NCBI GenBank assembly: GCA_965263375.1
Contig: OZ253669.1
Location: 2,666,001 to 2,730,000 of the forward strand
Length of the DNA: 64,000 nucleotides
Direction: 5' to 3'
Source of the DNA: JAJFFW01 sp965263375
GTDB lineage: Bacteria > Pseudomonadota > Alphaproteobacteria > Caulobacterales > Parvularculaceae
Positions 21,296 through 30,376 of the stretch are shown piece by piece (the stretch's first letter is position 1; every line of letters starts with the position of its first letter). Position numbers and translations under genes: made by a program. Below the pieces are notes generated by a model. That model had not been told where the DNA came from. It saw nothing but the letters and a program-made list of their open reading frames with translations, and did no database searches.

Positions 21296-21450
21296 TGGGA
21301 AAACCGTGTATCATCTTTAACCTTAACGCCGCCTTAAACCGGGCGGATAAACAATCTCAATCGCATTCTGAGCCCCCTAACCCGTTTCAATTAGCCCGTC
21401 TTGAAAGCCGCCCGCATTTAAGCGCCAGAATTTAACCCTAGATTTCGACC

Positions 21451-22401
21451 ATGATGGAAAAAACAGCACGCCCAACAGACAAATCCTCAATCGGCCCCTC
21501 AATCGGCATAGCGCTAGGCGGCGGGGTCGCCCGCGGATGGGCCCACATTGGCGCCGTCCAACGCCTTGAAGAACTTGGCGTCAAACCGGACGTCATATGC
21601 GGCACCTCCGTCGGCGCGCTTGTCGGCGGCTTTTGGCTTTCCGGGAATCTGCCCGCCCTAGAAGAGTGGACGCGCGCCCTCAATAAAAGGCGTATGCTGA
21701 GCTATTTTGACATTATGCTCAATGGCAGCGGGCTGATGGGCGGCAAACGCCTCCAAAAAACCATGCGCGGATATCTACAAGACACCCGCATTGAAGATTT
21801 GCCGCAAAAATTTGTCGCCATTACAGCCGAAATGTCGACCGGGCATGAAACTTGGCTGACTGAGGGCGATCTTTCAGATGCAATTGAAGCAGCCTACGCC
21901 CTGCCTGGCGTCTTCCCGCCACGCAACGTTAACGGGCGCTGGCTCATTGACGGCGCTTTGGTAAATCCTTTACCGGTATCAGTATGCCGCGCTCTTGGCG
22001 CAAGGCTTGTGATTGCTATTGGTTTGCATGCTGACGCGTTCGGGCGCGCCGCTGTTAATCGCCGCGAAAGATATGAACAAGAAAGCCAGGACGAACTTGA
22101 CGACATCGATCAAAATAAAAAATTGATCAACGCGGAAAAACTAATGCTGCGCAAAATGTTTCAACCAAGCGACACCACGCCAGGCATTGGTTCGGTTATG
22201 ATGGCCGCCTTTAATATCATTATGGACCGCACCACGCGCTCTCGCCTGGCTGGCGATCCGGCCGATGTGCTTATCCTGCCAAAAGTCGGCCATGTGCCGC
22301 TTTTGGACTTCGACCGCGCAGACGAGCTGATAACACTTGGACGCGACGCCATTGACGACGCCATGCCCGAAATCGACACTGCCCTTGAACAACTCGCATA
22401 A
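21451..22401 (+). CDS. Patatin-like phospholipase (RssA type)
   Basis: A probable serine hydrolase acting on lipids. The oxyanion loop GGGVARG (about 23-29) precedes the nucleophile elbow GTSVG with Ser53, and LIDGALVNPLP supplies the catalytic Asp of the Ser-Asp dyad. The 316-residue length matches RssA-type proteins. The ATG pair at 21451/21454 has no strong Shine-Dalgarno site. No signal peptide is seen, so it likely acts in the cytoplasm or at the inner membrane. The CBS gene converges on it with 22 bp between. Confidence 0.87.
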   Translation: MMEKTARPTDKSSIGPSIGIALGGGVARGWAHIGAVQRLEELGVKPDVICGTSVGALVGGFWLSGNLPALEEWTRALNKRRMLSYFDIMLNGSGLMGGKRLQKTMRGYLQDTRIEDLPQKFVAITAEMSTGHETWLTEGDLSDAIEAAYALPGVFPPRNVNGRWLIDGALVNPLPVSVCRALGARLVIAIGLHADAFGRAAVNRRERYEQESQDELDDIDQNKKLINAEKLMLRKMFQPSDTTPGIGSVMMAAFNIIMDRTTRSRLAGDPADVLILPKVGHVPLLDFDRADELITLGRDAIDDAMPEIDTALEQLA

Positions 22402-22423
22402 AGATGAACAACACGCATAAAGA

Positions 22424-22852
22424 CTAAGAGGCGATATACTCCTTCAAGGCAGCGGCTTCTTTTTCGGTTTCTTCAATTTTGCGCTTAACAACGTCGCCGA
22501 TGGAAATCATTCCCGCGAGCTTGCCGCCTTCTATAACCGGCATATGGCGAATACGCTTTGTGGTCATCTCCGCCATCAACTCATCAACCGTAGTATTGAG
22601 CGAACAACAAAACGGATCAGGCGTCATACAAGATGAAACTGGCGCCGCAACGGCTTCAACCCCCTTTTGATGGATAAAGCGCACTATATCGCGCTCCGAT
22701 AAGATGCCCGCTAACTTGTCGCTCTCGTTCTTAACAACGACCGCACCGATGTTTTGTTGTCCCAAGATATCAACCGCATCGCTAATAGATGATGTTGTCG
22801 ATATGGCGAATACATCCGCCCCTTTGACTTGAAGGATTTCAGAAACCTTCAT
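22424..22852 (-). CDS. Tandem CBS-domain protein
   Basis: A 142-residue protein made of two CBS domains (about 10-62 and 78-128), which together bind adenosyl nucleotides. LAGILSERDIVRFI and LAGMISIGDVVKRK are the paired C-terminal motifs of the two repeats. AAGGAGGC lies just before the ATG at 22852. No catalytic domain is attached, so it is probably a stand-alone energy- or nucleotide-sensing regulator; its target is unknown. Confidence 0.88.
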   Translation of the reverse strand: MKVSEILQVKGADVFAISTTSSISDAVDILGQQNIGAVVVKNESDKLAGILSERDIVRFIHQKGVEAVAAPVSSCMTPDPFCCSLNTTVDELMAEMTTKRIRHMPVIEGGKLAGMISIGDVVKRKIEETEKEAAALKEYIAS

Positions 22853-22939
22853 CGCCGCCTCCTTGTTGCTGCTTACAGTCTGTAACTGTTTAGCTTTTTA
22901 GTGTGCGACATTTTGGCGCCAACAACAAGCCGGTGATGG

Positions 22940-23752
22940 TTAATCGCTGAGCTTTCTAAATAACGGATAAGCAATAACCCCAAAAAGATAGCCGCCAATA
23001 TGGGCTTCCCAAGCGATTTGCGATCCATTTCCGGTCAAAGGCCCCGAACCATAAAAGGCGACCAATATATTGGAGCCAATAATCACCGCAGACGCCGCCA
23101 AAACGCGGCTATCGGTCAACGCCACGAATCGCGGGGCGCTTTGTGCGAATAAAGCTGGCGGCTGTAAAGCGAAGCGAATAATGGCGCCTAACAGTCCGGA
23201 GACGCCGCCTGAAGCGCCAATTAACAAGACGTTTTCATTCGGATTAAGCGCAACATAAAACAGCGCCCCCGCCGCGCCGGACAGGGCGAAAAAACTGATA
23301 AAAATGCTGGATGGTAAGGTCCGCCCTCTCTCACCCGAATGGCGCCGACCTACGCCAAAACTACGCGCGACGGGCGAACCCAGCGCCAAAAGCCAAAAGC
23401 AGTTGAACGCCAGATGCATGAAGTCGCCATGAAGCCCCATATGAGCAAATAACGGCGCGATCATACCCAAAACGCCGCCATTCGCCTCTGGCCCAGATAA
23501 AAGACGCAATGGCGAAACAGCGCCAGCAATCTCCAACTGATAACCAAGCGGCTGAGGGGCGCCCCACACAATAATTGTGGTCGCCGCAATAATCGCAATC
23601 GTCCACATTACAACGGATGGCGCATTGAAAATCGGAGTCCCGCCACCGCCAAATGACCCTCTTTGCGAGCCGCGCCGGCGAAACGAATCACCCCCGGTAT
23701 TATTGGTGCGATCTTCAGAATATCGATCTGGGCGGCGTTCAGGGTGGGTCAC
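22940..23752 (-). CDS. Rhomboid-family intramembrane serine protease
   Basis: The 270-residue protein has a long Arg/Gly-rich N-terminal tail (about 1-45) and six hydrophobic helices. GASGGVSGLLGA carries the catalytic serine, AHIGGYLFG the catalytic histidine, and HLAFNCFWL the conserved His/Asn of the second helix. It should cleave membrane helices of partner proteins in the inner membrane. The first start is GTG at 23752 with no ribosome site, so a later start in the tail cannot be excluded. Confidence 0.88.
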   Translation of the reverse strand: MTHPERRPDRYSEDRTNNTGGDSFRRRGSQRGSFGGGGTPIFNAPSVVMWTIAIIAATTIIVWGAPQPLGYQLEIAGAVSPLRLLSGPEANGGVLGMIAPLFAHMGLHGDFMHLAFNCFWLLALGSPVARSFGVGRRHSGERGRTLPSSIFISFFALSGAAGALFYVALNPNENVLLIGASGGVSGLLGAIIRFALQPPALFAQSAPRFVALTDSRVLAASAVIIGSNILVAFYGSGPLTGNGSQIAWEAHIGGYLFGVIAYPLFRKLSD

Positions 23753-23957
23753 GTGAGAGCAGTTACCTTAAATAAAACGAACGATACATATTGGCGAAAA
23801 GACAGGCAGAAGCGCGTCACCATTACCAACGCCGCAAGAAAACTAATATTAGCATAAATTTGATCGAAATCGCGCAATCGCAAGCCTTTATTCACGTTAA
23901 CCAACTATTTTGATGATCAATAGGACCCGAAACACGTTCAAAATTTAGATTCATACT

Positions 23958-24617
23958 ATGGCACACGAAAACGAGCCCGCCCCAAACACGCCAGACACCC
24001 ACGATGCGCCATCTTCTGATAGCGCGCCAGCAGACCCAAAAGGGGATGAGCGTCGTCGCTATATTCGCAAAAGCGTCCAACTTGCCGCGCGCTACCTCGG
24101 CCCAGATGGAGAAGAAGCGGATTGTAAAGTCATTAACGTTTCAGCCGCAGGCGCACTTTTACGGGCCGACAATCCGCCCCCCAAAGACAGCAACGTTATC
24201 TTATACATTGAAGATGTCGGGCGCTTTCCAGGCGGTGTTGTGCGATCCGACGAACACACATTCGCCGTTAACTTTAAAAGCAGCCGAGCCAAGACAAGCC
24301 GCGCAGCCGATGCGCTGATGCAAGCGATTCATTTTGTCGGACGCCCCTTTGATCGCCGTAAAGCGTTACGAATCAAAACAGGCAATGAGGCGACAGCAAT
24401 TTTAGAAGACGGCCGCGAACTTAATTGTTCTATTTCAGATATGTCCCTAACTGGCGCATCTTTAGAAATGTCGGACCGTCCAGAAGTGGGCACGCTTTTA
24501 ACCTTAGGCAAAATGAAGGCGAAAGTGCTTCGCCATCACCCTAAAGGCGTCGTTGTGACCTTTGAAATTGTCGATAAACGCTTAGAGCGGGTCTACAACG
24601 ATACAAAAAAGCCCTAA
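23958..24617 (+). CDS. Tandem PilZ-domain protein
   Basis: About 219 residues with two PilZ-like domains. The first (about 32-110) has RRRYIRK and NVSAAGALL; the second (about 130-210) has RRKALRI and SDMSLTGASLE. These are the RxxxR and (D/N)xSxxG cyclic-di-GMP binding motifs; both repeats keep most residues. It probably changes partner binding when cyclic di-GMP rises, affecting motility or surface polymers. The N-terminus is Pro/Ala/Asp-rich and probably disordered. A GYF-domain gene follows on the same strand after 106 bp. Confidence 0.85.
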   Translation: MAHENEPAPNTPDTHDAPSSDSAPADPKGDERRRYIRKSVQLAARYLGPDGEEADCKVINVSAAGALLRADNPPPKDSNVILYIEDVGRFPGGVVRSDEHTFAVNFKSSRAKTSRAADALMQAIHFVGRPFDRRKALRIKTGNEATAILEDGRELNCSISDMSLTGASLEMSDRPEVGTLLTLGKMKAKVLRHHPKGVVVTFEIVDKRLERVYNDTKKP

Positions 24618-24723
24618 TCTTTGATCTTACGACATCCCACTTTGACCGCCCGCGTTTGGCGCGCTGTTTGCATTAATTCCCCTCAAAAGAGCAATTACTC
24701 ATTTGAACGGGAAATGGGACGTT

Positions 24724-25368
24724 ATGCCAGTAAGCGAAGAGTGGTGCATCAAAGTTAACGACCGAGTTTATGGTCCCTACAAGGCGCAGGAACTGAGCCA
24801 ATTCGCACGCGAAGGACGCTTAGCCGCCTGGTCGCTTGTTTCACGCAAGGGCCTTAGCAAGTGGTGCAAGGCAAAAGACGAACGCGCCTTTGCTTCTTTT
24901 TTTCAAAATATCGATTGCAAAGCTGATCCAGCACATAGCGCCGCCGGTGCGCGCGCATTTGGCCGACGCGCCGACGCCACCCTTCAAGAAGCGCCGAGTT
25001 CAACCGCATCTTCAAAAACTGCGGCCACGAACACAGCCGCCACGAACACTGGGGCCACGAACAATGAAACATTTCCAGTGACGCAGAACGACAAGAAATA
25101 TGTTGTAATCTTTGATTTTGTCAGCGGCGCTGCAGGCCGGCTAGCGCCAGCAATCAACCGACTTGGCCCAGCATTCCGTATAGGCGACAATGTTTGGCAC
25201 ATCACCACCGCGCTTACCGCAAACGGCGTACACAACGCCCTTGCCCCCCATCTCCAGCGTCACGAGAGCATTTTCGTGGTCGAAGCGAACCGACAAAATT
25301 CATCCTGGAGTAATTTCGGTCCAGAAGTCCAATCTAAAATTTCCGCCGCTTGGAACAACGCAGCGTAA
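24724..25368 (+). CDS. GYF_2-domain protein with SinR/Cas2-like C-terminal domain
   Basis: The ATG at 24724, after GGGA, gives about 214 residues. The N-terminus (about 5-55) is a GYF_2 (DUF4339) domain: WCIKVNDRVYGPYKAQEL, then LVSRKGLSKW. A low-complexity linker with repeated ATNT units follows. The C-terminal part (about 125-205) reads YVVIFDF, then VWHITTALTANGVHNALAPH, then IFVVEANRQ, which by eye follows the SinR-family pattern, a Cas2-like ferredoxin fold. This second match is inference; I see no CRISPR array or cas genes. The GYF part probably binds proline-rich partners. Confidence 0.6.
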   Translation: MPVSEEWCIKVNDRVYGPYKAQELSQFAREGRLAAWSLVSRKGLSKWCKAKDERAFASFFQNIDCKADPAHSAAGARAFGRRADATLQEAPSSTASSKTAATNTAATNTGATNNETFPVTQNDKKYVVIFDFVSGAAGRLAPAINRLGPAFRIGDNVWHITTALTANGVHNALAPHLQRHESIFVVEANRQNSSWSNFGPEVQSKISAAWNNAA

Positions 25369-25716
25369 GCAGCGCTGGTTCTGTCATACTTCGGTCGCAA
25401 AAACGGATTTACATTAATGCGCGCAAGAACACGCGCACCGAGTATTTAACGTCACCAGCCTGTAACGTTTTGCTAACCTTTGCGACGTTTTTACAAAATT
25501 CCGCCTACCCCCCTCGATCATTGAAACGAAGCACGGTAGTGTTGTGATCATTGTTGATTCGCGTTGTCAAAGGCGAGTGAATGCATACGGTCGTTGTGCT
25601 TTTTAAGCTTTTTAGGCCCCCTCCCCCAAATGGGCGGGCCAACCGACCGCTTCTTTCTTCCATCTTCCTCAATCCGAAACCTAAAGGCTGTCAGCCTTTC
25701 TTCAGGAGACTGTGTA
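25369..25716 (+). other. phoH upstream region
   Basis: No gene is seen. A short hairpin, aaaggctg/cagccttt (25680-25697), sits about 6 nt before the phoH ribosome site AGGAGA, so it could influence translation. Confidence 0.4.
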
Positions 25717-26517
25717 ATGGGCAAACGTTCCGCGCGCCGTAATAACAAGCACCTAGCTGATCAGTATGCAAAATATGAAGCTGATAATGTAACCGCGCTT
25801 TTTGATGAACAAAACTGGTCTCCACTAGACGACGAAAGCCCAAAACACGCCAACCGACCCAACCCCAACCATTCAAGAGACTCTCGCGACCAAAAATATC
25901 GAAAAAACATACGCCCACAGAATGATACTCAACGTATACTGATGGATAAAATTGACGCATGTTCCCTTGTCTTTGCGGCTGGCGCTGCTGGCACAGGCAA
26001 AACATATGTCGCCGTCGCGAAAGCTGTTGAAGCGCTAGAAACAGGCCAGGTCAGCCGCATCGTACTTTCCCGGCCCGCTATAGAAGCGGGCGAAAACCTT
26101 GGCTTCTTACCCGGCGGTATGGAAGATAAATTATCCCCTTATCTACGGCCCTTATATGACGCACTGTGCGACCGACTTTCGGCAAAACGCCTAAAAGCGC
26201 TAACAGCTGAAGGCGTCATTGAGATCGCGCCGATCGCCTATATGCGCGGGCGAACCCTCAACAACGCTTTTGTGGTTATCGACGAGGCGCAAAACTGTAC
26301 CTACGCCCAGCTGAAAATGCTGCTGACCCGGTTGGGATGGAACTCAACCATGGTGGTAACCGGCGATCCCGCCCAGAGCGACTTACTGCCAGAGCTTTCA
26401 GGGCTGCAAACTGTAACCGAACGCCTTGAAAATATGGACAATATCGGCGTCATACGATTCCAAAAGCAAGACGTTGTGCGCCACCCCTTAGTCGCCGATA
26501 TGATCGAGGTTCTTTAG
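25717..26517 (+). CDS. PhoH-family ATPase
   Basis: The ATG at 25717 follows AGGAGA and gives 266 residues. GAAGTGKT is the Walker A loop, VVIDEAQN Walker B, and GDPAQSDL the sensor-like motif. GENLGFLPGGMEDKLSPYLR is a hallmark of PhoH proteins, a P-loop family related to superfamily 1 helicases. PhoH proteins are linked to phosphate starvation and RNA metabolism, but the exact role is unsettled. A charged N-terminal segment of about 70 residues precedes the ATPase core. It stands as a single gene. Confidence 0.9.
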   Translation: MGKRSARRNNKHLADQYAKYEADNVTALFDEQNWSPLDDESPKHANRPNPNHSRDSRDQKYRKNIRPQNDTQRILMDKIDACSLVFAAGAAGTGKTYVAVAKAVEALETGQVSRIVLSRPAIEAGENLGFLPGGMEDKLSPYLRPLYDALCDRLSAKRLKALTAEGVIEIAPIAYMRGRTLNNAFVVIDEAQNCTYAQLKMLLTRLGWNSTMVVTGDPAQSDLLPELSGLQTVTERLENMDNIGVIRFQKQDVVRHPLVADMIEVL

Positions 26518-26684
26518 ATCCAACCGCCTATTTTGCGCCCTTTGTCACTCACCCCTTTGTTTGGCCGTCGCACCATGATATGAGGCAAGTTACTGCCTCA
26601 TTCCGTGGGCTTTTGACCAAAATCTGGTGGTCACATTATATTGGCGGCGCTGTTCCAGCGCACGATAATGCATAGGGTCGGTTT

Positions 26685-27455
26685 ATGAGTAATGGATATG
26701 GCTTCGGCGGGGATGAAGTTCGCGAAGAGTCTAGTTGGCGTTACCCCTTAGGGATCTTTTTCGCCACCCTCGTTCTTTGCGCGGTGTTCCTTTATTATTA
26801 CGTCGGACCAAGTGTGGATGAGTTAAGTGGAAACGAGCCGAGCCCCGCTATTAGTGACGAGCCCGTTGGCTTTAGCATAGCAGGTCAACCTTTCAGTGTG
26901 CCGACTAATTACACCGTTTTCCCGAGAGATCGCCGCGGCGGCGACCGCGACGAAGTTTGGCTTTACGCATTGTGGCCGACAATGGCGGGCTATTCCCCAG
27001 CTAGACGCGCTGCGTTTGTTGAAAACTCGCCAGATTCTAGACGGATCGATATTTTAATCACCCCCCGCACCTCACCTTATGGGGAAGAAGACCGCGTAGA
27101 ACTATTATACATGCCGCAAACAATCGATAAGCGCGGCGTGCGCACGCCCTATCAACTTGTCAAATATGAATTCGCCGAGCAACGCTCGAGCGTTCCGACA
27201 AACGGATATGATGGGACTGAGCTGTTCCTCGGGGAAACGACGGATGAGGAAATTATGGCGCTTGTGTGCTTTAAAGAGCTTGAAACGTTGAAAAGCCCAG
27301 AGTGCTGGCGGGAATATGAATTATCGCCAACCCTTAGCGTCACCTATCGTTATAAGCGGCCTTATATGCCGGAATGGCGTACGATTGATGCGCGGGTTCG
27401 CGAATTTGTGGCTGATTTACTCATCCACACAGAGACTACACCGGCCGCTCAATAG
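26685..27455 (+). CDS. Unrecognised single-pass membrane protein
   Basis: A 256-residue protein with one hydrophobic helix near the N-terminus (YPLGIFFATLVLCAVFLYYY, about 20-39), followed by an extracytoplasmic domain of about 210 residues. A Cys pair (about 208 and 221) could form a disulphide there. The domain has many charged and aromatic residues and no repeats. I recognise no family. It is convergent with the large membrane gene that ends at 27486. Confidence 0.6.
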   Translation: MSNGYGFGGDEVREESSWRYPLGIFFATLVLCAVFLYYYVGPSVDELSGNEPSPAISDEPVGFSIAGQPFSVPTNYTVFPRDRRGGDRDEVWLYALWPTMAGYSPARRAAFVENSPDSRRIDILITPRTSPYGEEDRVELLYMPQTIDKRGVRTPYQLVKYEFAEQRSSVPTNGYDGTELFLGETTDEEIMALVCFKELETLKSPECWREYELSPTLSVTYRYKRPYMPEWRTIDARVREFVADLLIHTETTPAAQ

Positions 27456-27485
27456 TGTCTTTGATCAGACGTTAAGCCCTATCAA

Positions 27486-28931
27486 TCAGTCACCGCCAAG
27501 AATGGCGCCCATCGCTGTTAAGACCGGCGCTGCGATCAATAGGCCAAAGACACAAAGCACCGTAAGATAGACACCCGCCTCAGCCGCTTGCGGCCATAGA
27601 CCAGTAGCGCCGCCCATAAAAAGCGCTGCGATCGCAATCGCCGAACCAAACAAATAACGGTGCAGACCATCCGCCATACCCCGCTCTGTCGCTTCATGCG
27701 GTTTACGGCGCACATCCCGCGCCTCGCGCCAAGAAAGCGACAACACTCCAAATAACAATCCCGCAAGGGTAATCGCTAAGATTTGCGCCTGCAGGCTGAT
27801 TACCGAAGCGCCAGCAATCGCGAAGCCCCAATCCGCAAGCACCATGCTTAAAAACAGCATAGCAAACACAAAAATACCGCCGCGCATGGAAACGTAAGAC
27901 AATGCCGCCGCAAGCCCCGCCGTTGACGCAGCAGCAAGCTTTACTGTCGCTAATCCGTTCGGTGCTTCAAACAGCGCAGCCACCGCCGCAACACACAGCA
28001 TCGCCGCAATCGCAAGACAAGCACTGGGAGGAAGCGCCGCACGCACAGGGCGCCAATTTTCACGGAAATCACGAAGCCGGTAATTTTCCGTAACCGCAGC
28101 AAGATCGGTTGTCCGGTTCAACGACAGCGCGCCTGTCGTTACAAAAAGCCCTGCCGCCACGGCGACGACAGCGCCTGCGCCGCCAGTAAACAGAACGCTC
28201 GTCAACCACGCCCCTTGTGGCTCCAGTAAGAGCATCTGCCCACTGAGCAAAACAATCATCAATATTACGCCATGGCACGCCGTCGCCAGACCGCGATGCG
28301 CCGCCCCTGCCGCCGCCTCATGAGCACTTTGACCTTTGGCGAAAATTTGAGCGAAATCAGCCGCAACGCCAACGCCAACAAGGCAAGCCGCGGCAAAGCC
28401 AAAAATCGTTACAACACCAACAATCCCCATCGGAGCGCCCATTTCAACAGAAATCAACGCCGCAGCACCAAGCGCGCCGAGGAAAGCAGCTGTTGGCGCA
28501 GCGCCAGCAAGACGAATAACGCCGCCAAATGCAGGCTTTAACAATATAAACCAAAAACTAAGTCCCGCAGCCGCCAGTAAAGCCCCGGGCGCCAGATAAG
28601 CACTGATAAAGGCCGGCGCGTAAAGCGGGATAAGAAAATTCAACCCAACAAAGCAAGCCGGCACAAATATCGCCGTCATCAACCGGGATTTTACAGAGAG
28701 CGGCGCGATCGCCGCGATTGCCAGCGGCGCAGCGATAGCGATCATGCCATTCATAACAAAATGCGCAACGCCCGCAGCAAGAGAGCCATTTTGGATGTTC
28801 GTCAAACTAATCACAGACAGAGCAGCGATGCCGAATGCGAACAACACCGACATTAACAACGGCCTGTTTGCTGCAATATCCCCTAACACACTAGGACGTT
28901 CCATACCCCAAACCGCTCCTTGGCTCTTCAT
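27486..28931 (-). CDS. Unrecognised polytopic membrane protein
   Basis: About 481 residues, almost wholly hydrophobic, with some 12 to 14 predicted helices rich in Ala, Gly and Leu. No transporter signature or charged motif stands out. The ATG at 28931 has GAAGGG upstream; an ATG at 28904 is also possible. It starts 4 nt after the DUF3126 stop codon, so the two are probably co-translated. The role is unknown; the pattern suits a transporter or a membrane enzyme. Confidence 0.6.
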   Translation of the reverse strand: MKSQGAVWGMERPSVLGDIAANRPLLMSVLFAFGIAALSVISLTNIQNGSLAAGVAHFVMNGMIAIAAPLAIAAIAPLSVKSRLMTAIFVPACFVGLNFLIPLYAPAFISAYLAPGALLAAAGLSFWFILLKPAFGGVIRLAGAAPTAAFLGALGAAALISVEMGAPMGIVGVVTIFGFAAACLVGVGVAADFAQIFAKGQSAHEAAAGAAHRGLATACHGVILMIVLLSGQMLLLEPQGAWLTSVLFTGGAGAVVAVAAGLFVTTGALSLNRTTDLAAVTENYRLRDFRENWRPVRAALPPSACLAIAAMLCVAAVAALFEAPNGLATVKLAAASTAGLAAALSYVSMRGGIFVFAMLFLSMVLADWGFAIAGASVISLQAQILAITLAGLLFGVLSLSWREARDVRRKPHEATERGMADGLHRYLFGSAIAIAALFMGGATGLWPQAAEAGVYLTVLCVFGLLIAAPVLTAMGAILGGD

Positions 28932-28934
28932 ACT

Positions 28935-29156
28935 CTACCCTTCAAATTCCGCCAAATCGATGTCGAGGATCGCCATATTAAACTGATAGACAAGCTCGTC
29001 ATCTTCTAGGTCTTTAAAAATCACGCCCAAAAACTCATCACCAAGATAGACCTCCACACTGTCATCTTTGTTGCTACGAGCGCGTAACTCAATTGCTGGC
29101 GCGCTAAATTTGCCGCGCAGATAGTTTTGAACCCGCTGAATTTCGGTTGCATCCAT
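28935..29156 (-). CDS. DUF3126 family protein
   Basis: A 73-residue protein that starts at the ATG at 29156, after AAGGTGA. It has the pattern of the alphaproteobacterial DUF3126 family: an N-terminal helix (EIQRVQNYLRGKF), then VEVYLGDEFLGVIFKD and an acidic end. DUF3126 genes are often next to cysE in this class, which matches the cysE gene 387 bp upstream here. The function is unknown; no catalytic residues are evident. The next gene begins 4 nt after its stop codon. Confidence 0.8.
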   Translation of the reverse strand: MDATEIQRVQNYLRGKFSAPAIELRARSNKDDSVEVYLGDEFLGVIFKDLEDDELVYQFNMAILDIDLAEFEG

Positions 29157-29542
29157 TGCAATCACCTTTGTCGTTTTGTTCTTTTACCTTGATAAGCATC
29201 ATGTAGTTTGCAGCTTAAGCCTATAAGTGATTGGCTTAATGACGCCAATCAACCGCTTCGCAATTAAACCGTTTTGATTGTCATCGCCTACCAAAATCTA
29301 ACCACGCTATGGATTTGCTAATCCACATACGGCACACAAAACGTCCCCAGCCTTTCTTTCACAATCGCCTTTCGGCCTTATCAGCCATTTAGCGATCCTT
29401 TTAGATTGCAAAAAAGCATCCGCATCAGCAGATCATGCAATCCCATGCACAGATCATGCCGCAGCGCGAGAAAGCGACTGGGGGTTTTAGCCCTTAAATT
29501 GTACAGGAGGGTGTGGGCCGCTAAAGACCCACAATTTTATAA
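29157..29542 (-). other. Intergenic region between cysE and DUF3126 gene
   Basis: No gene is seen. The 10-mer cagatcatgc occurs twice (29429-29438 and 29450-29459). GTGGG/CCCAC arms just after the cysE stop form a weak hairpin. Confidence 0.4.
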
Positions 29543-30349
29543 TTAATCAATCGTGTGGTCCATGGTCTTGCCGGATGGCTTGGCGCAATCGCCAACCACT
29601 TTCGCTGGCACGCCTGCGACCGTGCAATAGGGCGCAACAGGGTGCAGCACGACACTGCCAGCCGCGACTTTCGCTCCCTCGCCCACTTCGATGTTGCCAA
29701 GCACCTTCGCCCCAACGCTGATTAGCGCCCCTTTGCGTATTTTGGGATGCCTGTCGCCAATCTCTTTGCCTGTGCCGCCCAGGGTTACATTTTGAAGGAT
29801 GGAAACATCGTCCTCAATCAGGGCTGTCTCGCCAATCACCACCCCTGTTGCGTGATCGATAAAGACGCCTTTGCCGATCTGTGTCGCTGGGTGAATATCG
29901 ACCTGGAATTTTTCAGACAGCCGGCTTTGCAAAAACAGCGCTAGGGCCCGGCGATTATTGCGCCACAGCCAATTTGCGACACGGTGGGCCTGCAAGGATA
30001 AATAACCCTTAAAATACAAAAACGGCTGCACATATTCAAAACAAGCCGGATCTCTTTCAAACACAGCAAGAACATCAGCCAGGCCCGCCTCGACAATCTG
30101 CGACTCATCGGTATAGGCCTCAAGGCAGACCTCACGCCACAGCATCGGATTCATTTCCGAATCAGAGAGTTTTTGCGCCAGTCTATACGACAAAGCGCCC
30201 TCAAAACTGTCGTGGTTTAACACCATCGCATGAAGAAACGTCGCGAGATACGGCTCAGCCGCCGCAGCCGTCGCCGCCTCCAAGCGCATGCGAGACCAAG
30301 TCTGATCGGTGGATAATTTGACGACCTTAGAACCCTGTTGAGCCGACAT
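29543..30349 (-). CDS. cysE: Serine O-acetyltransferase
   Basis: It acetylates L-serine with acetyl-CoA, the first committed step of cysteine synthesis. The 268-residue length fits CysE. The N-terminal helical domain (about 1-150) is followed by hexapeptide repeats: HPATQIGKGVFIDHATGVVI contains the catalytic His/Asp region, then GETALIEDDVSILQNVTLGG and repeats to GVPAKVVG. It is third in a run queF-nudix-cysE with gaps of 37 and 27 bp, so probably co-transcribed. Cysteine feedback acts through the C-terminal tail in the family. Confidence 0.95.
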   Translation of the reverse strand: MSAQQGSKVVKLSTDQTWSRMRLEAATAAAAEPYLATFLHAMVLNHDSFEGALSYRLAQKLSDSEMNPMLWREVCLEAYTDESQIVEAGLADVLAVFERDPACFEYVQPFLYFKGYLSLQAHRVANWLWRNNRRALALFLQSRLSEKFQVDIHPATQIGKGVFIDHATGVVIGETALIEDDVSILQNVTLGGTGKEIGDRHPKIRKGALISVGAKVLGNIEVGEGAKVAAGSVVLHPVAPYCTVAGVPAKVVGDCAKPSGKTMDHTID

Positions 30350-30376
30350 ATCTATTCTCCTCGCCTCGCTTTCGTC

